Notes: generated by a model from the letters alone, not told the origin. 64,000 bases of DNA from Marinobacter psychrophilus (GCF_001043175.1 NZ_CP011494.1:2046001-2110000); one strand, 5' to 3'. Positions 18,077 to 28,197 are shown, counted from the stretch's first letter. Made by a program: numbers and translations.

Positions 18077-18470
18077 ACCCCGCCCGGCCCGGCCGCTACC
18101 GATTCGCTTGACGCCGCTGATTGATGTGGTGTTTATCCTTTTGGTGTTCTTCATGCTGACCACCCGGCTGCTGCCCGTGGAGCATCTGTTGCTGGACAAC
18201 GCCACCACGCCGACGGGGTCAGCCACCAGCGCGTCAATCTCGGAAATAACACTCTACGGTGATGGCACCCTGGGCTGGCGCGGGCAACATCTATCAATCC
18301 CCGCAATGGTCAGGAAATTTACTGAGAACGGGACTGGGGAAGTGAACTTAAAAGCAACTGGGGAGGCTTCGCTGGCGAATTTCACAACCACCCTGAGCGC
18401 CCTGAAAAGCGCCGGTATCGACGTTCACTGGATGCGCGCAAACGCGTCATCGAATCGTGAGGGTCAGTGA
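18054..18470 (+). CDS. exbD: ExbD-family protein, canonical copy
   Basis: This protein of about 138 residues has one N-terminal membrane helix and a periplasmic domain. The helix contains RLTPLIDVVFILLVFFML, with the conserved proton-binding Asp (residue 24 counting from ATG 18054) found in ExbD, TolR and MotB. Possible starts are GTG 18051, ATG 18054 and ATG 18063; all overlap the end of exbB, so translation is coupled. It works with ExbB to convert proton flow into force on TonB. A second, variant ExbD gene follows 3 bases later. Confidence 0.88.
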   Translation: MPPMQLVEPRPARPLPIRLTPLIDVVFILLVFFMLTTRLLPVEHLLLDNATTPTGSATSASISEITLYGDGTLGWRGQHLSIPAMVRKFTENGTGEVNLKATGEASLANFTTTLSALKSAGIDVHWMRANASSNREGQ

Positions 18471-18473
18471 GTC

Positions 18474-18904
18474 GTGAGATTGTTAAGCAATACACAGCCG
18501 ACGACGTTGTCCGATCCGATTGCCGGTAGCGAAAAAACACTGCTGTCCCGAGTGGAAGACAACCTGTTGCCGCTGATCAATCTGGTTTTCCTGTTGCTGA
18601 TGTTTTTTATCGCGGTAGGTCAATTGAGCTCCACATCCCTGCCCGAACTTCCGGACTCCCAGTCTCAACAAACGCCCGAACAACCCCAGGCGGATCTGGT
18701 CGTCAAAAGTTCCGGTGACTGGTTTGTTGATGGCCAGTCAATCGACGAAGCCCAATTACTGGATTTTCTGCCCGTACCCAATGACAAAACGCCTTTGCGT
18801 ATTGGGGCCAACCGCTCCATGACGATGGCCGCTATGGAAAAACTGTTTCAGCGATTGGAAAGCGGTGGCTACAAGGACATTGTCTTACTGGTCCAGCCCG
18901 GATC

Positions 18905-18908
<4 letters not shown>
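18474..18908 (+). CDS. ExbD-family protein, variant copy lacking the proton-carrying Asp
   Basis: This 144-residue ExbD-like protein starts at GTG 18474. Its single helix reads [19 protein letters not shown]: the position of the essential Asp is Asn (residue 36). The rest is typical of ExbD, with a periplasmic domain ending in the [20 protein letters not shown] region. Since ExbB pentamers hold two ExbD helices, this copy may form an asymmetric pair with the canonical ExbD and play a structural role. That is inference; tandem ExbD genes are known in other Gram-negative bacteria. It overlaps tonB by 4 bases. Confidence 0.85.
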
Positions 18909-19687
<779 letters not shown>

Positions 19688-19884
19688 ACACATCCTAAAT
19701 GAATTGCATTTCCGCAAAAACAGAACCACCAAAAGCTTTGCAGCGAAATCGATTCCCTTAAGTTAGCGATTCACTCACAGGCCACTGGTGCGCAGGTTGG
19801 GCACAAACAAACTCCGTTTGGGTTTGTTTGGGTTTGTTTGAATTATGCAGAGTTAACCTGACACCAGCCCTAAACGTCCGGTTT

Positions 19885-21213
19885 TCATTCGACCACAACA
19901 ATATTGAGTTCGGCTTCAAAACCGTCGCTTTGGCCCGCGGCAGGTGATCGCAGGTTCAGGGTTATACCGGCGCCGTTGGTAATGGCTTCAACAATCGCAA
20001 GCCCAATACCGGAGCCTTGTGTTTTTGTGTTGGAGCGGACAAAGCGATTACGAAATAAGGCGAGCTTCTCCGGCAATACAACCTCACCGCGATTGACCAC
20101 TCGCAGGATACCGTCATCTGTCAGGCTGATATTCACAGGTTGATCGTCCGTGCCATGCCTGAGGGCATTCTCGATCAGATTCCGAACCAGAATGGCGAAG
20201 GCATCCCGGTCCAGTAATGACCTAACCGCATCATCAGGCACGTTGAGTAGGAGTCGGCCGGGCGCCTGATGATCATAATCGCTGGCGACCATCCGCAGTA
20301 TGGGCACCAGGTTGTCAACCTGCTCCGATAAAGCACTTCCACCCTCCGCTTTCGCCAGTTCCAGTAACTTCTCTGACAGTCTTGCAAGGGTGCGAAGCGA
20401 CTCTTCAATCTCGCTGGCTTGTGCTTTAACTCCTGCATCCTGCGTTTCCGTCTTTAACCGCTGTAGCTTGGCCAGTGACGTTGCCAGTGGGGTTCGCAAT
20501 TCATGGGCGCTGTTGGCGGTAAAACTTCGCTCTGCTTCAATAGCGCGCCGCAGACGTTCCAGCAACCGATTTACCGAGATCATGATGGGTTCAAACTCTT
20601 CTGGCAAACGCTCGACTGCGACGGGCGAAAGGTCGCCACCACCGCGGACTTCTATAGACTGCTGCAATCGAACCACTCGGCGAAGTGAACGTTTTATCAC
20701 CCACCACACCCCAACCAGGCTGATGGGAATCAGAAATATAAGCGGCAACAGTAATGCAAGGCTCGTGTCCAGAACGGCTTCGCGCCTGTGGTCCAAAGGT
20801 TCGGCAACCTCGATATAGAGGGTTTCGCTGATGGCTGATTCCCCGTAGATCCGATGAGTTAGCGTGTCAGAGAAGCCTTCTCGCGGAAAGGCGCCGAAAA
20901 TCTGGGGGTCCGCATCGTGAGATTGCAGCAGCAACTTGCCTGACTTGTTACGAACCAGATAGGTGAGATACTCGTTGTGTTCTTTAAGGGCCAATACCCG
21001 CTCCAGACCTGGGTCCCCTTCCCGGTTCAGTATGTCGGTCACCGCCAATGGCAGGATACGCTGCGCTGTTTCCTCCAATGCACTGTCGAACACCTCGTTC
21101 ATTTCGTGCCGGGCCACCACGCCTGATGCGATAACACCCAACAGCCAGAGCAAGGTCACGCCAAGGGTAAGCCAGGTGCCGAGGGTTTTATGTAAGCTGG
21201 TTTTAGTGCTCAT
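19885..21213 (-). CDS. Sensor histidine kinase (QseC/PmrB-like)
   Basis: This 442-residue inner-membrane kinase has two membrane helices (about 13-33 and 155-175) around a periplasmic region of ~120 residues. A HAMP-like linker, a HisKA H-box in ANSAHELRTPLATS, an N-box in NLIENALRHG and a G-box GSGIGLAIV follow. The overall layout matches QseC/PmrB-type kinases. It overlaps its response regulator gene by 11 bases. The divergent PepSY protein gene beyond the regulator is often found with such systems and may be a target or accessory. Confidence 0.87.
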   Translation of the reverse strand: MSTKTSLHKTLGTWLTLGVTLLWLLGVIASGVVARHEMNEVFDSALEETAQRILPLAVTDILNREGDPGLERVLALKEHNEYLTYLVRNKSGKLLLQSHDADPQIFGAFPREGFSDTLTHRIYGESAISETLYIEVAEPLDHRREAVLDTSLALLLPLIFLIPISLVGVWWVIKRSLRRVVRLQQSIEVRGGGDLSPVAVERLPEEFEPIMISVNRLLERLRRAIEAERSFTANSAHELRTPLATSLAKLQRLKTETQDAGVKAQASEIEESLRTLARLSEKLLELAKAEGGSALSEQVDNLVPILRMVASDYDHQAPGRLLLNVPDDAVRSLLDRDAFAILVRNLIENALRHGTDDQPVNISLTDDGILRVVNRGEVVLPEKLALFRNRFVRSNTKTQGSGIGLAIVEAITNGAGITLNLRSPAAGQSDGFEAELNIVVVE

Positions 21214-21868
21214 TGGGTTCCAGCCTGTAACCCATACCTCTAACGGTCACGATGGCATCGTGCTCCAGTTTTTTGCGCATACGGCTGATGTAAACCTCTA
21301 TAGTGTTGCTCTCAATTTCGGCCCCGAACTCGTACAACCGGTCTTCAAGCTGAGCCCGCGATAGCAGTATTCCAGGGCGTTGGAGAAATCCCTCAAACAG
21401 CGCCCATTCGCGGGCAGTAAGCTCCACCGGCTGGCCGTTACGGCTGATGCGGTGGTCACATAGATCCACTTCAAAGTCCCCGACGCGTACCAACGGATTT
21501 GGATTGCCGCGATAACGGCGTGCCACGGCGGCCACCCGGGCAGACAACTCTGATAAGTCAAAGGGTTTCACCAGGTAATCGTCGGCACCGGCGTTCAGCC
21601 CCGCGATGCGGTCTGATACTTGGTCCCTAGCGGTCAGAATAATCACCGGGGTTGTGTCACCGGCTGCCCTCAGTTTTTTCAAAAATTCAAAACCGTGACC
21701 GTCTGGCAGCATTAGGTCGAGCAAAATCAGGTTATAAGGCGTGGTTTTTACGCTCGTATCAGCGAAAGCGAGGCTCTGCACCCAATCTACGGCATGGCCA
21801 TCTTCGCTGATTTGATCCCGCACGGCTTCACCCAACCCGACTGTATCCTCAACCAACAGTACCCGCAT
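21203..21868 (-). CDS. OmpR-family response regulator (QseB/PmrA-like)
   Basis: This 221-residue regulator begins MRVLLVEDTVGLGEAV, has the phospho-acceptor Asp in LILLDLMLPDGHG, the switch Thr in VIILTARD and Lys in DYLVKPFDLSEL, and ends with a winged-helix domain (TVRGMGYRLEP). It is the first gene of a two-gene operon with the kinase. The start is supported by the standard receiver N-terminus. The gene is divergent from the PepSY protein gene at 22079, and the 210-base gap probably holds both promoters. Confidence 0.88.
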   Translation of the reverse strand: MRVLLVEDTVGLGEAVRDQISEDGHAVDWVQSLAFADTSVKTTPYNLILLDLMLPDGHGFEFLKKLRAAGDTTPVIILTARDQVSDRIAGLNAGADDYLVKPFDLSELSARVAAVARRYRGNPNPLVRVGDFEVDLCDHRISRNGQPVELTAREWALFEGFLQRPGILLSRAQLEDRLYEFGAEIESNTIEVYISRMRKKLEHDAIVTVRGMGYRLEPNEH

Positions 21869-22078
21869 ATCTCACCCTTCGCGTGATCACCAACAACTCA
21901 TGATACCGCCATTACCTGACAGCAGCCTGAAACCACGTTATTACGGCTCCGTTCCTCCTTGAGCTCTTCGTTAGCTATTCGATGTTTACTGGATCAGGCG
22001 CTGGCCTGCCTGCCCATTCAGGCCAGTGTCAGATAGCAACCTTAAGATGGCCTCAACGGATTCAACGGAAGACATGTG

Positions 22079-22474
22079 ATGAATATAAATCCCATTGTTA
22101 TCACCTTTTCGTTGCTGCTAATGAGCTTCAGCGCCTTGGCCGACGATGATTGCGATGACCCGGTTGCCGGATGGCAGCCGCGGGAGAACTTGCGACAGAA
22201 ACTTGAAGCGGAAGGTTGGAAGATGTTCCGCATTAAGGTGGATGACGGCTGTTACGAGGTTAAAGGAAGGGACCCAGACGGTCATCGTGTGGAGGCCGAG
22301 TACTCACCAGCGACCTTTGAGCTGAAAGAAATGGAGCGGGAGGATGACGATGGTCACGATGGCGATCGCGATGACGGCCATCGCAGCAAGTCTCAAAACG
22401 ACAGTGAACCAGCGAACGAAAAACGTTCACACAAGAGCGCCATCAAAGGACGCCCCACCATCACTGTTGAGTAA
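22079..22474 (+). CDS. Secreted PepSY-domain protein with acidic/basic tail
   Basis: The product is about 131 residues from ATG 22079 (a GTG lies one codon earlier). A signal peptide ends at SFSALA, and the mature protein starts DDDCDDP. Residues ~28-85 form a PepSY-like domain (LRQKLEAEGWKMFRIKVDDG, CYEVKGRDPDGHRVEAEY), a small fold that often inhibits peptidases or accompanies sensor kinases. The tail is very rich in Asp, His, Arg and Lys and could bind metal or cations. It is divergent from a QseBC-like pair, which may control it. Confidence 0.75.
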   Translation: MNINPIVITFSLLLMSFSALADDDCDDPVAGWQPRENLRQKLEAEGWKMFRIKVDDGCYEVKGRDPDGHRVEAEYSPATFELKEMEREDDDGHDGDRDDGHRSKSQNDSEPANEKRSHKSAIKGRPTITVE

Positions 22475-22661
22475 CTAAAGAATATTACATCATGAGGAAA
22501 TTGATGGCTGTAGCTACCTCTATGCCTTGAGCGCGACGCAGGGCTCTGGATTGGTTGATCAGTCAACTGAAGAGCTGTTGCAGAAATATGTACGTTCTGC
22601 AAGCAATCAGTTCCAGTTCTGTCACGCCCTATTTTTGACGACCACATTTATGGCCAAGGGC

Positions 22662-23747
22662 TTAACGGGAAGCCTCCTGCGCCACCGGAAAGTGGCCGCG
22701 GGTGGCGTTGGCAAAGCGCACCAGAGCCAGCATAACGGGCACCTCCACCAGCACACCCACCACCGTTACCAGCGCCGCTCCAGACTGTAACCCAAACAGC
22801 GCAATGGCGACCGCCACGGCCAGTTCGAAGAAATTACTGGCGCCGATCATACCGGCAGGCGCCGCAACGCAATGGGGCACCTGCCAGGCCTTCGCCCAGC
22901 CGTAAGCGATAAAGAAGATCAGCACGGTCTGAAGAATCAGCGGGATCGCAATCAGCAGAATATGCAACGGATTAGCGATAATTACGTCGCCCTGAAAAGC
23001 GAACAGCAACACCAGGGTAATGATCAAGCCAATGGGTGTGATGGGTGCCAGGCGTTTCATAAAAACGTTACTGAACCAGTCTATGCCGCGCCGTTTGATA
23101 ACCGCCTGACGAGTCAAATAGCCGGCGCCCAGTGGAATGACAATATACAAGATCACTGACAGAATGACCGTATCCCAGGGCACCTGAATGTTTGACACGC
23201 CCAGTAAGAAAACGACGATGGGCGCAAAGGCGAACAACATGATTAAATCATTGAGCGCCACCTGAACCAGAGTGTAGGCAGCGTCGCCCCGCGTGAGGTA
23301 GCTCCACACGAAAACCATGGCGGTACAGGGCGCAGCACCCAGCAATATAGCGCCAGCCAGGTATTCATTGGCTCGTTCGGCAGGAATTAAAGGCGCGAAC
23401 ACCACGGTAAAAAAGAACCAGGCAATAGCAAACATGGTGAAGGGCTTGATCAGCCAATTCACCGCCGTGGTGATAATCAGCCCCTTGGGCTGACGGCGAA
23501 CGCCGAGAACCGACGTAAAGTCGACCTGCACCATCATGGGGAAAATCATCGCCCAGATCAGCACTGCGACGGGAATTGAAACCTGCGCAACCTCAAAGCG
23601 TGACAAAGTCTCGGGGTAGGCGGGAGCGAACTGCCCTATCAGCACACCTGCGGCAATAGCCAGGGCTACCCAGAGCGTAAGAAAACGTTCAAACAGCCCC
23701 ATACCTTCAGACGCGCTGGGGGACTGTGAGCTTTCAGGTGTGGTCAT
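22662..23747 (-). CDS. acr3: ACR3-family arsenite efflux permease
   Basis: This 361-residue inner-membrane permease exports arsenite. Ten helices are evident. The conserved helix-4 cysteine is in [19 protein letters not shown], and the conserved glutamate of a later helix is in [14 protein letters not shown]; both are needed for transport in the family. It is the last gene of arsR-arsC-arsH-acr3 and lies 57 bases after arsH. Arsenate reduced by ArsC would be exported here. Confidence 0.92.
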   Translation of the reverse strand: MTTPESSQSPSASEGMGLFERFLTLWVALAIAAGVLIGQFAPAYPETLSRFEVAQVSIPVAVLIWAMIFPMMVQVDFTSVLGVRRQPKGLIITTAVNWLIKPFTMFAIAWFFFTVVFAPLIPAERANEYLAGAILLGAAPCTAMVFVWSYLTRGDAAYTLVQVALNDLIMLFAFAPIVVFLLGVSNIQVPWDTVILSVILYIVIPLGAGYLTRQAVIKRRGIDWFSNVFMKRLAPITPIGLIITLVLLFAFQGDVIIANPLHILLIAIPLILQTVLIFFIAYGWAKAWQVPHCVAAPAGMIGASNFFELAVAVAIALFGLQSGAALVTVVGVLVEVPVMLALVRFANATRGHFPVAQEASR

Positions 23748-23804
23748 GCCTCGTTTCCTTTGATCATTGTTAGCGTTGCGTCAGCGACTAGCGAGTTTCT
23801 GGCG

Positions 23805-24524
23805 TCAAATGGCACGCTGATTAACGCGATTTGACAGCGCATCGGCGCTTTCTTTGCGCTCCGAGTAACGATCGGTCAACGCAGTGTTGCGGTCGCGTAC
23901 CAGCCAGGTGAACTTCACCAACTCTTCCATAACATCGACGATTCGATCGTAAAAGGGTGACGGTTTCATACGGTCGTTTTCGTCGAATTCCATGAAAGCC
24001 TTGGGCACTGACGACTGGTTTGGGATAGTCAGCATGCGCATCCATCGCCCTAACACGCGCAGTTGATTCACACTGTTGAATGACTGCGAGCCACCACAGA
24101 CCTGCATCACGGCCAGAGTCTTGCCTTGGGTTGGGCGCACGGCCCCCAGCGTCAGCGGAATCCAGTCAATCTGTGCTTTCATGATACCGGTCATAGCGCC
24201 GTGGCGTTCCGGCGAACACCACACCATGCCCTCAGACCATTCGGCGAGTTCGCGTAACTCCGCAACCTTGGGATGAGACGCATCCTCGGCATCGGGGAGC
24301 GGAAGTCCGGTAGGGTCGAAGGTTCGAACTTCACAGCCGAGCCAGATCAGCAGCCGCCCCGCTTCTTCGGAAACCAGCCGAGAAAAGGACCGCTCTCGCA
24401 ACGAACCATAAAGCATCAAAATGCGGGGAGCATGCCGAGAGGCGCCGGGTCCGACCAACGCCTCCATATCGATGGCGTGAAGCCTATCAGGATCGATGTT
24501 GGGCAAGTCATGTAACAGGGTCAT
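23805..24524 (-). CDS. arsH: ArsH, NADPH-dependent FMN reductase
   Basis: From ATG 24524, which overlaps the arsC stop as ATGA, the protein has 239 residues, the usual ArsH length; the frame extends upstream only inside arsC. The flavodoxin-like fold shows the FMN phosphate loop [15 protein letters not shown] and the flavin-binding [19 protein letters not shown]. ArsH enzymes oxidise trivalent organoarsenicals and reduce flavin or quinone, adding protection to efflux. It is the third gene of the ars operon. Confidence 0.9.
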   Translation of the reverse strand: MTLLHDLPNIDPDRLHAIDMEALVGPGASRHAPRILMLYGSLRERSFSRLVSEEAGRLLIWLGCEVRTFDPTGLPLPDAEDASHPKVAELRELAEWSEGMVWCSPERHGAMTGIMKAQIDWIPLTLGAVRPTQGKTLAVMQVCGGSQSFNSVNQLRVLGRWMRMLTIPNQSSVPKAFMEFDENDRMKPSPFYDRIVDVMEELVKFTWLVRDRNTALTDRYSERKESADALSNRVNQRAI

Positions 24525-24934
24525 TGTGCTTCTCCCGCATGGCGAATCACGTCTCCGTCTTCCTTGGTAAAGTGCGCAATGGGGCTTTTGAGGATATCCA
24601 GAACGCGCTCTGACGGTCGGCACAGACGGGCCCCTTTGTCAGTCACGACAATCGGCCGGTTTATCAGAATCGGAAACGCAATCATGGTGTCGATCAACTG
24701 GGCATTGTTCAACACCGGATTGTCGAGCTCTAGCTCATCAAAGGGCGTGCCTTTGCGCCGAAGAAGATCGCGGGGCGTTATCTGCATCATCGAAAGCAGT
24801 GTTACCAGTTGCTCTCGACTGGGTGGCGTTTTGAGATATTCCACGACTTCAGGCGCTTCACCCGAGGCCCTCATTATTTCCAATGTGTTACGTGAGGTTT
24901 CGCATTCAGGATTATGATAAATATACGATTTCAT
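24521..24934 (-). CDS. arsC: Arsenate reductase (glutaredoxin-dependent)
   Basis: This 137-residue enzyme reduces arsenate to arsenite with glutathione and glutaredoxin. The catalytic cysteine is Cys11 in [16 protein letters not shown], and the arsenate-binding arginines lie in [18 protein letters not shown]. Length and motifs match the R773 ArsC class rather than the thioredoxin type. It starts 6 bases after arsR ends and overlaps arsH, so the operon is tightly coupled. Confidence 0.93.
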   Translation of the reverse strand: MKSYIYHNPECETSRNTLEIMRASGEAPEVVEYLKTPPSREQLVTLLSMMQITPRDLLRRKGTPFDELELDNPVLNNAQLIDTMIAFPILINRPIVVTDKGARLCRPSERVLDILKSPIAHFTKEDGDVIRHAGEAQ

Positions 24935-24940
24935 AATTTA

Positions 24941-25291
24941 TTAAAGCCCGTCCGATTGGGTGGAACAGGCCATTAACGAGGATGTGAGCGGCTCACAGAC
25001 CTGTGGATGGCCCGCACAGCAGTCATTAACAAGAAATTTGATCGTCTCTTGCACACAATTCAAATTTGCTCGATAAATAATGGAGCGACTCTGGCGCTGG
25101 GATAGAACAAGCTCTGCACGGGCAAGCACCGACAAATGTGCGGACATGGTGTTGTGCGGAACACCCAGCTGTTTTGCGACTTCACCAGCGGGAAGCCCTT
25201 CTGGCTCATGACGAACCAAAAGCCGAAAGGCCTCCAGTCGAGTCTCTTGGGCGAGCGCGCCAAATATTGCTGTTGCTTCTAAAGTTTCCAT
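24941..25291 (-). CDS. arsR: ArsR arsenic-responsive repressor
   Basis: I start ArsR at ATG 25291 (116 residues), the standard N-terminus METLEATAIFGALAQETRLE; the longer frame to 25336 would run through the promoter. The winged helix includes VPHNTMSAHLSVLARAEL. The sensor cysteines are not in the usual ELCVCDL site but in a C-terminal cluster, Cys91, Cys92 and Cys99 (NDCCAGHPQVC), as in AfArsR-type repressors. Binding of As(III) there should release the operator, which overlaps the promoter and start codon. It is first in the operon. Confidence 0.92.
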   Translation of the reverse strand: METLEATAIFGALAQETRLEAFRLLVRHEPEGLPAGEVAKQLGVPHNTMSAHLSVLARAELVLSQRQSRSIIYRANLNCVQETIKFLVNDCCAGHPQVCEPLTSSLMACSTQSDGL

Positions 25292-25327
25292 ATGTCCAAG
25301 AATATGGACATATGGAAGTCGTGTCAA
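25288..25327 (-). promoter_or_regulatory. ars promoter and ArsR operator
   Basis: On the minus strand, TTGACA (25327-25322) and TATTCT (25304-25299) are spaced by exactly 17 bases. A perfect 10-base inverted repeat (CCATATGTCC 25288-25297, GGACATATGG 25306-25315) is centred on the -10 element and is the probable ArsR operator. The ATG of arsR is only 7 bases after the -10, so transcription should begin at or next to the start codon, implying a leaderless message. Confidence 0.8.
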
Positions 25328-25564
25328 GCGACACAATACGAAGGTAGGTAATCAGGGTATGCCCAATACTGGAAGCATTTTTATAGAAGAACTACTGTCT
25401 AACGAAGAGTGATTTTCCACTACCCTGATTAATTTCTGCAACGACGTTTGCTGCGACGTGCTCTAGACGTTTCTGTGAAAGAGTTTATTTCGCGGTGAAT
25501 TAACCGAACGACTTCTCATGGCAGATTTAATTAAACTATGCAGATCAAACCTATAAGGACGCTT

Positions 25565-26089
25565 ATGAGTGAGTCAAATAATTGCAAGTCCGTGTTGGCC
25601 GCCACTGTCAGGCATCCAGTAGTGACGCCGCCCTCCCCCCTGAGGGCTCGGTTTGTAGCCTTGTTTACAGTGCTAATATTGACGAATCTTCCCGCAATTG
25701 CCTTTGCCCAATCAGCGTGCCCTGGCATTCACCTGAAGATTCTGGACATCAGAAACAGCGCTGGAGTGGTAGCGTGCGCGCTTTTCGAAACGTCAGAGGG
25801 CTTTCCTACTGAGTTCTTGCAGTCAGCGACGAATATCATAATGACAAAGGTTCAGGATACGCAGGTGCGTTGCGATTTTGTAGGCATCCCGCCGGGAACG
25901 TATTCGCTTGCCGTCATTCATGATGAAAATATGGACGGCAAGCTTGGCACCAACGGTATAGGGATCCCCACGGAAGGCTACGGTTTTTCAAACGGCGCAA
26001 GCGCCGTGATGGGTGCGCCTTCGTTCGAGGCCGCCAGATTCCCGTACGATGGGCAAAACCTGGACCTGACGATCAGCTTGGGTTACTGA
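25565..26089 (+). CDS. Secreted DUF2141-family protein
   Basis: The product is 174 residues from ATG 25565, supported by AAGGA 6-9 bases upstream; an earlier in-frame ATG at 25538 lacks a site. An N-terminal hydrophobic segment (VALFTVLILTNLPAIAFA) is a signal peptide preceded by an unusually long basic region of about 35 residues. The mature part matches DUF2141, a beta-sandwich with GIPPGTYSLAVIHDENMDGKLG and a C-terminal FPYDGQNLDLTISLGY. DUF2141 proteins are often encoded beside desaturases or carotenoid genes; here a fatty acid desaturase gene converges on it. Its function is unknown. Confidence 0.75.
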   Translation: MSESNNCKSVLAATVRHPVVTPPSPLRARFVALFTVLILTNLPAIAFAQSACPGIHLKILDIRNSAGVVACALFETSEGFPTEFLQSATNIIMTKVQDTQVRCDFVGIPPGTYSLAVIHDENMDGKLGTNGIGIPTEGYGFSNGASAVMGAPSFEAARFPYDGQNLDLTISLGY

Positions 26090-26123
26090 GCCGTATCCAC
26101 TTGTTCTGTGGGATGTGAGGTCT

Positions 26124-26149
26124 GACCCCATTCCCGGACCCCATTCCCG
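26124..26149 (+). repeat. tandem 13-base repeat GACCCCATTCCCG x2
   Basis: Two exact adjacent copies lie between the DUF2141 gene and the desaturase stop, preceded by GGTCT. Motifs like GGTCTGACCCC are common at scattered repeat elements in Proteobacteria, so this may be the scar of a small mobile or REP-like element. The region is only 69 bases, too short to say more. Confidence 0.4.
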
Positions 26150-26158
26150 CTTGATGTC

Positions 26159-27187
26159 TCATCCGACGCTCGCCTCCCTGAAAGAAACCAGCCTTCGCTT
26201 GTTCTCGTCCCAGAGCGCCAGGCGCACTAACTTGATGCTTTCGCGCAACGTTACCCGGTTGTATGTTTGAAGTTCCGGGTAGTCCTTCAACACCTCGGGC
26301 AGACGGTAGCAAGGAATTCGACTCGCTAAATGATGAACATGGTGCACGCCGATGTTGGCGCTGAACCAGCGCAGAATACTCGGCAGTACATAGTAGGAGC
26401 TGCCCTGCAACGCAGAGTCATGGGCGTTCCATTGTTCATCGCGTTCCCAGTAGGTGGCCTCGAACTGATGCTGGACGTAGAACAGCCAAACGCCCATGGT
26501 GGTCGCAAGCAGCGTGATTGGAATTTGGACAAGCAGGAAGGGTCCCATCCCGACAAGCCAGATGACGCCAGTTGCCAGAACCGCAATGGCCACGTTGGTG
26601 CCCAGAGTACTTATCCAGGGCATTGCGCCCGCACGCATGAATCCGAAAGGCAGCCGGTAGTCGAGCAGGAACGTATACATCGGGCCAAAACCGAATAGCA
26701 CCAAAGGATGACGGTAGAGGCGATAACGCCATTTCTGCCACCGGGGCAAAGCCTGGAACTCGCGCACCGTGAAGGTATCGAGCCCGCCAATTTGTGGCCG
26801 ATCCAGATTGCCGGAACTGGCATGGTGGAGGTTGTGAGAGTGGCGCCAGAAATCGTGAGGCGTGAGGGTAAGCACCCCGATGATACGGCCGGTCCAGTCA
26901 TTGCTGCGTCGCGAATTGAAAAATGACCTATGGCTGCAGTCATGCTGGATCATGAACAGGCGTACCAGGAATCCTGCCGCAGGGACGGCCAGCACCAGAG
27001 CCACCGGCCAGTATCCGGCACTGACCGCTAACCACATCAGAGCCCAGATCAGAAAAAAAGGGAGTGCGGTGATCAGGATTTCCGCAATACTGCGTGCCAG
27101 GTGTGGCTTGCAGTATGCTCTGAGTGTCTGCCTCAGAGATCTGGGAGCTGTATTAAACTCGGGGGTCGATGCTGGCGGTATGCTCAT
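26159..27187 (-). CDS. Membrane fatty acid desaturase
   Basis: This 342-residue membrane di-iron enzyme introduces a double bond into fatty acyl chains. The three histidine boxes are visible: MIQHDCSHRSFFN, RHSHNLHHASSG and IGVHHVHHLASRIP. Four or so membrane helices surround them. The box spacing resembles delta-12/omega-6-type desaturases, but position specificity cannot be read from the sequence. It converges on the DUF2141 gene. It may serve cold or stress adaptation of membrane lipids. Confidence 0.88.
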   Translation of the reverse strand: MSIPPASTPEFNTAPRSLRQTLRAYCKPHLARSIAEILITALPFFLIWALMWLAVSAGYWPVALVLAVPAAGFLVRLFMIQHDCSHRSFFNSRRSNDWTGRIIGVLTLTPHDFWRHSHNLHHASSGNLDRPQIGGLDTFTVREFQALPRWQKWRYRLYRHPLVLFGFGPMYTFLLDYRLPFGFMRAGAMPWISTLGTNVAIAVLATGVIWLVGMGPFLLVQIPITLLATTMGVWLFYVQHQFEATYWERDEQWNAHDSALQGSSYYVLPSILRWFSANIGVHHVHHLASRIPCYRLPEVLKDYPELQTYNRVTLRESIKLVRLALWDENKRRLVSFREASVG

Positions 27188-27363
27188 GGTGCTTTTGCCT
27201 CGAATCCGGTGTCTTAAACATCAAGCCTACACCAAGGCCAGCCGAAGTGAGTCAGGTGTTTAGCTCAATCTTAACGTGATTGTACCTAGTCGTAGATGAG
27301 TTTAGAACCGAGGCGCGCTAGCCTGCGAGCCCGCTCTTACTTACTTAATGAGGCAACCTCGAT

Positions 27364-27699
27364 ATGGCAAATGAAAACCTGGAGAAGTTCCGTAAATTGC
27401 TATTGGCACAGCGCGATGACCTGCGTTCCACCAGTGAGGTACGGGATGAATCCAGCGCTACTGTTCACCTGGACCAGCAAAGCGTCGGCCGGCTCTCACG
27501 GATGGATGCTCTGCAAAGCCAAGCACTAGCCCAAGCTGGAAAGGTGCGGGCAGATCGCCAGTTACGGCTGATTGAAGCCGCCCTCCTTCGTATTGACAAC
27601 GATGAATACGGAGACTGCCGGGAATGCGGCGAGCCCATTAACCCAAAGCGCCTGGAGGTCGACCCTACAAGCCTCTACTGTATTCATTGTGCAAGGTGA
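27364..27699 (+). CDS. DksA/TraR-family zinc-finger protein
   Basis: This 111-residue protein has the DksA/TraR layout: an N-terminal coiled coil (KFRKLLLAQRDDLRSTSE) and a four-cysteine zinc finger, CRECGEPINPKRLEVDPTSLYCIHC shortened here to CREC...CIHC. It is shorter than DksA itself (about 150 residues) and lacks the usual DxxDxA tip: the sequence near residues 44-55 reads LSRMDALQSQALAQA, with only one acidic residue. It may enter the RNA polymerase secondary channel like other DksA homologues. It stands alone. Confidence 0.8.
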   Translation: MANENLEKFRKLLLAQRDDLRSTSEVRDESSATVHLDQQSVGRLSRMDALQSQALAQAGKVRADRQLRLIEAALLRIDNDEYGDCRECGEPINPKRLEVDPTSLYCIHCAR

Positions 27700-27849
27700 A
27701 ATTATTTGGAAACCTCAAACTGATGCGCCAACCGGTCGTGACATGGATAGCCACGGCCTAATGTTTGACGGGGCTGTAAGAAAACCAACGAGCCCGTAAC
27801 CCGGCAAGACACAGGACAACAAAAACGCGAGCAGGTCAGGCCCCATCAA

Positions 27850-28086
27850 CCTAGTCGTCTTGACCGGGTCCGCAATCGCCAGCAACCCACAAACGCTGCC
27901 ATCCACTGCGGCAAAAATAACGGTGGCACCGTCCTTTCTAAGCTGCTGCGCCTCTTCCTCAAAGGCGGAGGTATCGACGCCTTCTAATTTCATCAGCAAC
28001 CGATTGCCCAGCAGGACTTTTTTCCCGTCGACCTTGCCAGTGACACCTTTACCGTTCGGAGAGTCAAAATCCCTGGCGTCCGGCAA
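27850..28086 (-). pseudogene. fragment of a copper-type P-type ATPase
   Basis: The minus strand encodes DFDSPNGKGVTGKVDGKKVL, LGNRLLMKLEGVDTSAFEEE, and VIFAAVDGSVCGLLAIADPV, which is the nucleotide-binding domain of CopA-type Cu(I) ATPases. The phosphorylation motif, membrane helices and hinge are all missing, and after IADPVKTTR the sequence turns unrelated. It is therefore a short relic of perhaps 70-75 codons. The remainder of 27700-28290 has no other gene. Confidence 0.7.
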
Positions 28087-28197
28087 GCCTGTTTGGTCCG
28101 CAGGCCAATCAGCAAAAGCGATAAAATACAGGTGATTCAGTTTCGGGTGACATCCTTCCCCTGGCCTCTATCACAACACGTCAAACTGAACTGCTAC

